A DNA stretch of 11,678 bases from positions 1 through 11,678 of the forward strand of contig JAFAPL010000353.1 of NCBI GenBank assembly GCA_019247135.1. The letters run 5' to 3'. This DNA comes from Chloroflexota bacterium (lineage in GTDB: Bacteria > Chloroflexota > UBA6077 > CF-72). This document shows, piece after piece, positions 6,727-11,678 of the stretch (the first letter of the stretch is position 1; each line of letters opens with the position of its first letter). The translations under genes were made by a program, and so were the position numbers. The notes beneath the pieces were generated by a model. The model was not told the DNA's origin. It did no database searches and saw nothing but the letters and a program-made list of their open reading frames with translations.

Positions 6727-7806
6727 ATGTCCAGACCCGTAATCAGGGTGCCGGATCGGCTGCCCGGACGAGCGTGTGGGTGTCTCTTGCTCCGTGGGCT
6801 GCTCCTGGTGGGAGTCCTCTGGGCACTCACGCTGTCACCGGTCAACGCTCAGCCGAGCAGCAGCGGGCCGGCTCCCGCCCAGTTGCCCGCACTGCCGCGC
6901 ACCGCTCGCATTGGCGTCCTGACCCTTGGCACGCTCGACGCCCTCCAGCCGGGCTTGGGTTACTTCGTCCAGCGACTGGCCGAGCACGGCTATGTCGAGG
7001 GGCAGAATCTGACGTTCGAGCGACGCGCCGCAGAAGGCGACGCGACCCAACTGGCAGCCCTCGCCGGCGACCTGGTCGCGCAATCGCCGGACGTCATCTT
7101 CGCCGCGTTCACACCCGCGGTGCTCGCCGCCAAGCAGGCCAAGGGCACGATTCCGATTGTGATCCCCTTCGGCGGCGACCCGGTAGGGACCGGCCTGGTC
7201 GAGAGTTTCGAGCACCCCGGCACCAACGTGACAGGCATGAGCGACCCGTCGGCCCAGGTCATGCCGAGCCTGGTGCGCGTCTTCAGCCAGGCCATGCCCG
7301 GGGTCCACCGGGTCGCCATCTTCACACCGGCCGGCAATCCCGCCATCGAGCCAGGCCTGCAGGCCTCCCGAGCACTCGCGGCGCCAATGGGAATTCAGAT
7401 CCTGCGGGTCGACGTTGCCGGTCCAACCAACGATGCGCTCGACGCGGCGTTCGATACGGCGGCGGCGCAGGGCGCCGATGGGTTCGTGTTCTATTTCACG
7501 CCGACGACGCCCGCCCTCGATCGGCACGCGGCCGAAGCCGCCGCCCAACGTCACCTGCCGGGCATCTACGAGACCCGCGGGTCGGTGGACGCGGGTGGGT
7601 TGATGAGTCAGACCGTGGACTACAACGCCTCGTTCGCGCGGACAGCCGATTACGTCAATCGGATTCTGGACGGTGCGGACCCTGCCGACATGGCCATAGG
7701 TGTGCCCGAGCAGTTCAATCTGATCGTTAATCTGAAAGCGGCAACAACACAGGGCATCACGTTCCCACCTGACATCCTCGCCCAGGCGACTGAGGTGATT
7801 CAATGA
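6727..7806 (+). CDS. Exported ABC-type substrate-binding protein (PF04392 family)
   Basis: A 359-residue extracytoplasmic solute-binding protein of the ABC_sub_bind type, distantly like TrpX/LsrB-type periplasmic binding proteins. It has a clear Sec signal: a basic start, hydrophobic core CLLLRGLLLVGVLWALTL (19-36) and a signal-peptidase-I-like site VNA/QP (41/42), without a lipobox Cys. The mature protein begins with a Pro/Ser linker and then the family pattern RIGVLTLG (61-68), a helix ending QRLAEHGYVEGQNLTFERRAAEGD, DVIFAAFTPAVLAAKQAKGTIPIVIPFGGDPVGTGLVESFEHPGTNVTG in the first lobe, and HRVAIFTPAGNP, GADGFVFYFTPTTP and FNLIVNLKAATTQGITFPPDIL later. GGAGG (6713-6717) lies 9 bases before the ATG. 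No permease or ATPase is next to it, so it either serves a transporter encoded elsewhere or acts as a sensor. The ligand is unknown. Confidence 0.88.
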   Translation: MSRPVIRVPDRLPGRACGCLLLRGLLLVGVLWALTLSPVNAQPSSSGPAPAQLPALPRTARIGVLTLGTLDALQPGLGYFVQRLAEHGYVEGQNLTFERRAAEGDATQLAALAGDLVAQSPDVIFAAFTPAVLAAKQAKGTIPIVIPFGGDPVGTGLVESFEHPGTNVTGMSDPSAQVMPSLVRVFSQAMPGVHRVAIFTPAGNPAIEPGLQASRALAAPMGIQILRVDVAGPTNDALDAAFDTAAAQGADGFVFYFTPTTPALDRHAAEAAAQRHLPGIYETRGSVDAGGLMSQTVDYNASFARTADYVNRILDGADPADMAIGVPEQFNLIVNLKAATTQGITFPPDILAQATEVIQ

Positions 7807-7831
7807 TCCATTGATCGAATCGATCGATGGA
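7807..7831 (+). other. Hairpin in the gap between the two binding-protein-like genes
   Basis: TCCATTGATCG (7807-7817) can pair as RNA with CGATCGATGGA (7821-7831) over a three-base AAT loop: 11 pairs, one of them U-G. It begins directly after the TGA of the exported binding protein. No T tract follows, so it is not a standard terminator; it could stabilise the 3' end of the first message or reduce downstream expression. Confidence 0.45.
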
Positions 7832-7886
7832 AGTATCGATTTGCATCGGTTGTACTGTCCAAACGCCAGCAGTAGGCTCGAATCAA

Positions 7887-8780
7887 ATGGGGAAATTCGT
7901 GATCCAGCCGCACGTGCGGCTGCAGGAATGGGTGGCCGAAGAGCTGGGCTTCTTTCGTCAAGAGGGTCTCGACTACGAGTTCCAGGCCAACGGCTTTTCG
8001 GCGGCGAGCCTGACCACCGCCTCCGTGCAAACGACCGATCAGGCGCCGATGACCAGCCTGCAACGCGGCGCCCTCGAGGACATGTCGGCGGGTCGCTCGT
8101 GTGACGTGAGCTCGGCCTGTCACTGGGCGGTGAACGCCGCGGCGACCGCGCACCACGGCCGCATGTACGGGCACGCCTACTCGCTCAGCCCAGCGGGCAT
8201 CTTCGTAGCGCCGGACTCACCGTACCAGCGCCCGGAGGACCTGGCAGGTGTAGAAGTCGCGGTTGGCTACCATTCGGGCAGCCACTATTCGGCGATTCAG
8301 GCGCTCGAGCGTTTTCTGGAGCGCGACCAGATCAAGCTCCGTTTCGCCGGAACCCCACACGATCGAACCCGTCAACTGCTGGCGCGCAGTGTGCCGGCCG
8401 CCAATCTCTTCGGCGCCCAGTTCTACATCGCCGAGCAGTTGGGCTTCCGCAAACTTGTCGACGCGACGTTCATGATGGGCTTTCTGCTGTCCTCGCATGC
8501 GGATCTGGAGGACACGGACAAATACTTCCGCGCACTCCGCCGGGCACAGTGCGAGCTCGATATCGAGCCCGAACCCTACAAGCACTATTACATGCGCGAG
8601 CTGCCGCCAGATCTCGCCGAGCTGGTTGACGTGCGCCGATTCGGCCCTGGTGAACGCATCGTGTTCGAGCCGTACACGCGCGAGCTGTACGAACGCACGC
8701 AGCGCTGGATGCAGCTCTGGAACCTGTTGACGCCCGAAGACGCCGCGCAATCTCGATTCGAGGAGGCGGTGTTGGTGTAA
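7887..8780 (+). CDS. NMT1/SsuA-like periplasmic-binding-fold protein without signal peptide
   Basis: From ATG 7887 a 297-residue protein resembles the NMT1/THI5-like and SsuA-type two-lobed binding fold: VIQPHVRLQEWVAEELGFFRQEGLDYEF (5-32) is the typical first strand-helix-strand, followed by SAGIFVAPDS-like and PEDLAGVEVAVGYHSGSHYSAIQALERFL (116-144) and NLFGAQFYIAEQLGFRKLVDATFMMGFLL. There is no signal peptide, so it is probably cytoplasmic and may be an enzyme of this fold (4,5-dihydroxyphthalate decarboxylase is a known example) rather than a transporter subunit. The Cys-rich iron motif of THI5 is absent. An ATG at 7827 is in frame but falls in the preceding hairpin and adds an unconvincing Cys-containing leader, so 7887 is preferred; neither has a strong ribosome binding site. 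Its TAA directly abuts the ATG of the next gene, indicating coupled translation. Confidence 0.75.
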   Translation: MGKFVIQPHVRLQEWVAEELGFFRQEGLDYEFQANGFSAASLTTASVQTTDQAPMTSLQRGALEDMSAGRSCDVSSACHWAVNAAATAHHGRMYGHAYSLSPAGIFVAPDSPYQRPEDLAGVEVAVGYHSGSHYSAIQALERFLERDQIKLRFAGTPHDRTRQLLARSVPAANLFGAQFYIAEQLGFRKLVDATFMMGFLLSSHADLEDTDKYFRALRRAQCELDIEPEPYKHYYMRELPPDLAELVDVRRFGPGERIVFEPYTRELYERTQRWMQLWNLLTPEDAAQSRFEEAVLV

Positions 8781-9466
8781 ATGGCACGCATCTCCTACGT
8801 CGATCCTTCCAGCATCGACGATCCCGAAGTCCGGGCGTTCATCGACGAGGCCGAACGTGTCGGCACGCCGCGGCCTGAGATCCAGCTCATTCGCGCCCAC
8901 GTTCCCGCCGTGATCCGCAGCTTCGTGTATACCTGGCAGAGCGTCTTCAAGAGCGGGCTCGTCGAACACGAATTGAAGGAACTGCTGCGGCTGCGCGTGG
9001 CGACCTCGCTCGATTGCGCGTATTGAGCAGTTCAGCGCTCTGTCCGGTCCGGAGAGCAAGCAGTCGGCGAGGACAAGCTCTCGCAGATCAGCAATTATGC
9101 CGAGTCGCCACTTTTCTCGGAACGGGAGCGAGTGGCGCTGCGCTATGCCGACGCCATCACCTGGGATCCGAGCCTGGCAGATGACGCGCTCTGGGCCGAG
9201 CTGAAAGCCCACTTCTCGGAGCCGGAGCTCGTTGAAATGGGCTTCCTGGTCGGAGTATTCGCCGGCGGCCAACGCTGGATCCACACGCTGGATCTCAGGC
9301 ATGGAGAGGTGCCCGCGGCGTCCACCACCGGATATCGACCGGAGCTTGCGCCCAGTTCCAGGACCGCAACTGGGACTTCAGCCGTTTCGACGTCGGCGAG
9401 CGATTTTTCTACGAGCCGCTCGAACGCGATGAATTCGACGAGCTCGCACTTCCGATCGCGGTCTAA
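8781..9466 (+). CDS. AhpD/carboxymuconolactone-decarboxylase-like protein, candidate selenoprotein (in-frame TGA at 9024)
   Basis: Alkylhydroperoxidase-like family. Residues 1-81 (MARISYVDPSSIDD...LKELLRLRVATSLDCAY) end at TGA 9024-9026; the same frame continues AVQRSVRSGEQAVGEDKLSQ, then FSERERVALRYADAI and ELVEMGFLVGVFAGGQRWIHTLDLRHGEV, which match the family. The TGA falls on the second Cys of the redox CxxC motif (C79-A-Y-X82). Glu67 lies 12 residues before C79, as Glu118 does before Cys130 in M. tuberculosis AhpD. If UGA is read as selenocysteine the active site is CxxU. AGGAGG (8761-8766) and the abutting TAA-ATG support the start. Near 9350 the frame seems to lose one base: the +0 frame turns Ser/Thr-rich and runs to 9494, whereas the -1 frame gives a protein-like end (QFQDRNWDFSRFDVGERFFYEPLERDEF) with a TAA at 9464-9466, just before the next gene. 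With both events read through the product is about 228 residues. If neither recoding occurs this is a broken gene with an 81-residue product. Confidence 0.72.
9024..9057 (+). promoter_or_regulatory. Candidate bacterial SECIS element (UGA plus hairpin)
   Basis: After the TGA, GCTC (9037-9040) pairs with GAGC (9054-9057), then a two-base bulge U9041-G9042, then UCC (9043-9045) with GGA (9051-9053), closing an apical loop GGUCC (9046-9050). The E. coli fdhF SECIS has a bulged U at position 17-18 from the UGA, three pairs, and a GGUC loop from position 22. Here the bulged U is position 18, there are three pairs, and GGUC starts at position 23. The pairing is visible in the sequence; SelB recognition is inferred. 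Confidence 0.55.
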
Positions 9467-9475
9467 TGGCACACC

Positions 9476-10477
9476 ATGCTGCGAACAAGACTGACGGAGC
9501 TCCTGGGCATCGAACATCCAGTGGTGCTGGGTGGCATGGGCGGCGGCGCCACGGGCCACGAGCTGGTTGCCGCCGTGTCAGGTGCTGGTGGATTTGGGAT
9601 CCTGAGCGCCACCTGGTTATCGGCGGAGGAGCAGGCACATGAGGTCAACGCGATTCGTGCGCAGACCGATCGACCACTGGGCCTGAACCACCTGCTGTGT
9701 TTTCTGCACGAGGAGCGCTTTCAAGCCAGTCTCGAGCTGCAGCCGAATGTCATCTCGACCGCATGGCCGTGGAGCGCTCAGGACCTGAGCGGATATTGGA
9801 AACGCGCGCACGAGCGTGGAGCGCTGGTGATGCACATGGTTTCGAGCGTGCACGAAGCGGTCCGCGCCGCGGAGTCCGGTGCGGACATCATCGTCGCGCA
9901 AGGGACAGAAGGTGGCGGGCATGTCGGCTGGATGGGCAGTCTGGTACTGGTGCCGATGGTCGTGCGCGCAGTCGCGCCCATTCCGGTCGTCGCTGCCGGT
10001 GGCGTGGCCGATGGATCCGGCCTCGCGGCTGCCCTGGCGCTCGGAGCGGAGGGCGTCCTCCTCGGCACTCGCTTTCTCGCCACACCGGAATCGCCCGTAC
10101 CCGACGGTTTCAAACGGACGATCATCGAGAGTGACGGGCACGACACCCAGCTGACGGAGATTCCGGACATTGCCGCGGGGAGCGTCTGGCCCGGTGCCAT
10201 GTCACGTGTCCGCCGCAACCACTTCATCGAACGCTGGGCGGGTCGCGAATGGGAGCTGCGCCAGAAGCGTGATGTGGTGGGTCCCGAGCTGGCCCAGGCC
10301 CGCCGCCGCGACGACGTTGACGAGTACACGATCGGTACAGGCCAGACCGCCGGTCTGATCACCGACCTCAGGCCAGCCGCCCAGATCGTGCGTGAGACGG
10401 TCGAGCAAGCCGAAACCATCATCCGCCAACGTCTGGCAGCCGCGCTCGCGGAGTCAGTTTCGGCTGCAACCCGCTAG
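9476..10477 (+). CDS. Nitronate monooxygenase (2-nitropropane dioxygenase family, FMN)
   Basis: A 333-residue TIM-barrel flavoenzyme. NMO-family proteins use FMN and oxygen to oxidise alkyl nitronates such as propionate-3-nitronate; some relatives act on other substrates. Family features in order: TxLLGIEHPVVLGGMGG (7-23), the first FMN-binding strand; AAVSGAGGFGIL (32-43); GADIIVAQGTEGGGHVG (135-151), the QGxExGGH motif with His149 at the position of the catalytic base; VVAAGGVADGSGLAAALALGAEGVLLGTRFLATPES (171-206), the phosphate-binding region; and a C-terminal GTGQTAGLITDLRPAAQIV (287-305). Length is typical. It starts 9 bases after the preferred end of the AhpD-like gene (or overlaps the uncorrected frame of that gene), so it is the last member of the tight cluster. 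A clear ribosome binding site is not visible. The physiological substrate is not determined. Confidence 0.9.
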   Translation: MLRTRLTELLGIEHPVVLGGMGGGATGHELVAAVSGAGGFGILSATWLSAEEQAHEVNAIRAQTDRPLGLNHLLCFLHEERFQASLELQPNVISTAWPWSAQDLSGYWKRAHERGALVMHMVSSVHEAVRAAESGADIIVAQGTEGGGHVGWMGSLVLVPMVVRAVAPIPVVAAGGVADGSGLAAALALGAEGVLLGTRFLATPESPVPDGFKRTIIESDGHDTQLTEIPDIAAGSVWPGAMSRVRRNHFIERWAGREWELRQKRDVVGPELAQARRRDDVDEYTIGTGQTAGLITDLRPAAQIVRETVEQAETIIRQRLAAALAESVSAATR

Positions 10478-10540
10478 TCGAACAGCATTCGAGTCGCGCA
10501 CTACTACTGGCCGCACCGAGCACGCTTTCCCTCTCTCGGC

Positions 10541-11678
10541 TCAGCGACTTCTGTTCGTAGCTTCTGTAGGCGTTAGGGTCGGCGTCGGCGTGGCGCTCCG
10601 CTGTGGTGTCGGCGTCGCCGTGGCGGTGGGCGGCGTGGGCGTGGCCGTAGGCGGAGTCGGCGTGGCAACAGGCGGGGTCGCAGTCGCAAGCGGCGACGTC
10701 GCAGTGGCAGTCGGCGGAGCCGGTGCAACATTCGCTGCCGGCGCGAGCGCCGGCGCAGCGGCCGTGTGCGGCGCACCCGTGCCGATCGTCACCGTGTCGA
10801 ACGTCACCGTGCTCAGCGCGCCCGTGTTGTGCGACGTCACTGCCAGACCCGCCAGCACCGCCCCACTCATCGAAATCGACACACTCGAGCCCGCGATCGG
10901 TGCCCACGTCACGCCATCCGTCGACGTGTACGCCGTAAACGTCGTGCCTGAACGTGCCACCTGGACATACGCCGGCACGCCACCGCTGATCGTCGCCGCA
11001 CTCGCCGCCCCAGCTCCAGCCGTCGCCCGATACTGCACGTTGATGCCGCTGCCAGGCGTCACCAACACCGCGTAGTACGCCGCGCCGGGATCAGTGCTGT
11101 TCTGCCGCAGCATCACACCAGCTTTGGCCCACACATTGGTGTTCGTCTGCGCCGTCACGTGGCCACTCACGCTGCCGTCCGCCTGCAGCGACTGCCACAC
11201 GTAGTGGAACTGGTCGGCTGTGCCCCAGATGTCTCCACCAGCACCCTGCACCGTCCACGTGCCATTGCTGAGTGCCTGGCTACCAGCCAGCGCCGGTGCA
11301 CCGATGTCGCCACATGCCCACGCGCTCGGACACGTCGCCGCCGGTGTCGGCGTCGGTGTCGGCGGAACGGACGTGCCGATCGTCACCGTGTCGAACGTCA
11401 CCGTGCTCAGGTCGACCGTATTGTGTGAGGTGACAGCCAGACCCGCCAGCACCGTGCCAGTCATTGAGATGGTGACGCTCGACCCAGGCACCGGAGTCCA
11501 CGTGGTGCCGTCGCTGGACGTGTAAGCGGTGAATGTCGTGCCAGAGCGGGCTACTCGCAGATAGGCGGGCACAGCACCGCTGGCGCTCGCCGCCTGGCCC
11601 GCCTGCCCACCCGGCGTCGCGCGAAACTGAACCACGATGCCGTTGCTGGGCGTCACCAACACCGCGTAGTACGCCGCG
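10541..11678 (-). CDS. Secreted multi-module concanavalin/lectin-like protein with Pro/Thr-rich tail (N-terminus outside window)
   Basis: C-terminal part of a large extracellular protein; the frame is open through the right edge, and an internal GTG at 11662 is not a real start because the upstream codons (AYYA) match the repeat. The window holds the second half of one module (about 11678-11375), a linker TPTPTPAATCPSAWAC, and one full module (about 11320-10781). The module reads DIGAPALAGSQALSNGTWTVQGAGGDIWG, FHYVWQSLQADGSVSGHVT, KAGVMLRQ, YYAVLVTPGSGINVQYRA, PAYVQVARSGTTFTAYTSTDGVTWAPI, VLAGLAVTSHNTGALSTVTFDTVTIG. This all-beta pattern resembles DUF1349/concanavalin-A-like lectin-glucanase domains found at the end of bacterial surface and glycan-binding proteins. 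The tail is a repetitive Pro/Thr/Ala stretch ending NRSR. No sortase signal or membrane anchor is seen at the C-terminus. Glycan binding is inferred. The gene is convergent with the nitronate monooxygenase, 63 bases apart. Confidence 0.8.
   Translation of the reverse strand, partial: AAYYAVLVTPSNGIVVQFRATPGGQAGQAASASGAVPAYLRVARSGTTFTAYTSSDGTTWTPVPGSSVTISMTGTVLAGLAVTSHNTVDLSTVTFDTVTIGTSVPPTPTPTPAATCPSAWACGDIGAPALAGSQALSNGTWTVQGAGGDIWGTADQFHYVWQSLQADGSVSGHVTAQTNTNVWAKAGVMLRQNSTDPGAAYYAVLVTPGSGINVQYRATAGAGAASAATISGGVPAYVQVARSGTTFTAYTSTDGVTWAPIAGSSVSISMSGAVLAGLAVTSHNTGALSTVTFDTVTIGTGAPHTAAAPALAPAANVAPAPPTATATSPLATATPPVATPTPPTATPTPPTATATPTPQRSATPTPTLTPTEATNRSR
10629..10712. repeat. 21-bp minisatellite coding for the Pro/Thr tail
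   Basis: Four consecutive 21-base units (10629-10649, 10650-10670, 10671-10691, 10692-10712), each starting GGCG and having a GTCG/GTGG core, with degenerate copies on both sides. On the minus strand they encode 7-residue units such as TATPTPP and VATPTPP. The length is a multiple of three, so copy-number change would keep the reading frame. Confidence 0.7.
10781..11678. repeat. 594-bp tandem module repeat (198 residues)
   Basis: Matching stretches recur at a fixed spacing of 594 bases: a block beginning GCCGATCGTCACCGTGTCGA at 10781 and again at 11375, and one beginning ACCAACACCGCGTAGTACGC at 11061 and again at 11655. Between these conserved blocks the two copies have diverged visibly. The second copy is cut by the window edge, so the total copy number is unknown. 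Confidence 0.8.

Noticed and set aside
6402..7730. A 442-codon plus-strand open frame running from the dead regulator through the substrate-binding protein gene
   Set aside because: Only its first dozen residues ([12 protein letters not shown]) belong to a real protein; the rest is Arg/Pro/Gly-rich and shadows the PF04392 gene in another frame.
6835..7803. Minus-strand open frame of 322 codons opposite the exported binding protein
   Set aside because: Arg/Gly/His-rich shadow of the plus-strand gene, with no motif of its own.
8217..9302. Minus-strand open frame of 361 codons opposite the NMT1-like and AhpD-like genes
   Set aside because: Antisense shadow; the plus strand has coupled genes with family motifs. 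Its openness does not bear on the TGA at 9024.
10478..10492. TCGAA-CAGCA-TTCGA hairpin between the convergent genes as a terminator
   Set aside because: Only five pairs, half of them A-T, and no T tract; too weak to call.
1..11678. CRISPR arrays, tRNA or rRNA genes, insertion sequences, phage or integrase genes
   Set aside because: No spaced direct repeats, cloverleaf-like segments, transposase motifs or terminal inverted repeats were recognised; the only tandem repeats are within the concanavalin-like gene.

Overview
The window is GC-rich bacterial DNA. Its gene families fit an environmental Chloroflexota or a similar high-GC soil lineage: a predicted NTPase/LuxR-type regulator starting with an 'NLPADPSSFIGR' block, an exported PF04392-type substrate-binding protein, GT39-like membrane glycosyltransferase, HpaB-type flavin monooxygenase, Pro/Thr-rich secreted concanavalin-like repeats. 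The phylum is an inference from gene content; there is no rRNA or other marker here.

Layout. (1) 1-742: the last 22 codons of an unidentified gene, translationally coupled (GTGA overlap) to an ankyrin-repeat protein. (2) 759-2243, minus strand: a multi-pass membrane glycosyltransferase, convergent with the ankyrin gene and divergent from the next gene. (3) 2360-4579, plus strand: a small ferredoxin-fold-like protein, an HpaB-family flavin-dependent oxygenase with a strong ribosome binding site, and a DUF1232/YkvA membrane protein. (4) 4608-6597: a good sigma70-like promoter overlapping a perfect palindrome, followed by a wrecked NTPase-TPR-LuxR regulator gene (no start codon, two large deletions, three one-base indels). 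(5) 6727-10477, plus strand: a compact cluster of an exported substrate-binding protein, a leaderless NMT1/SsuA-like protein, an AhpD/carboxymuconolactone-decarboxylase-like protein and a nitronate monooxygenase. (6) 10541 to the right edge, minus strand: the C-terminal part of a large secreted protein made of 198-residue repeated lectin-like modules and a 7-residue Pro/Thr repeat tail.

The most interesting point is in the AhpD-like gene. Its reading frame is interrupted by a single TGA exactly where the second cysteine of the redox CxxC motif belongs (C-A-Y-TGA), and the same frame continues for more than 100 codons of well-matching family sequence. Right after the TGA the RNA can fold into a hairpin with a bulge containing U and a GGUC-type apical loop, at nearly the same distance from the UGA as in the E. 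coli formate dehydrogenase SECIS element. This makes the gene a candidate selenoprotein (CxxU). A point-mutated pseudogene is the competing explanation, and an apparent one-base frameshift near 9350 in the same gene must be weighed against the idea.

Functionally the right-hand cluster looks like uptake or sensing of a small organic compound plus flavin and thiol/selenol redox chemistry. No ABC permease or ATPase, flavin reductase, or selenocysteine machinery gene (selA, selB, selC, selD) lies in the window.
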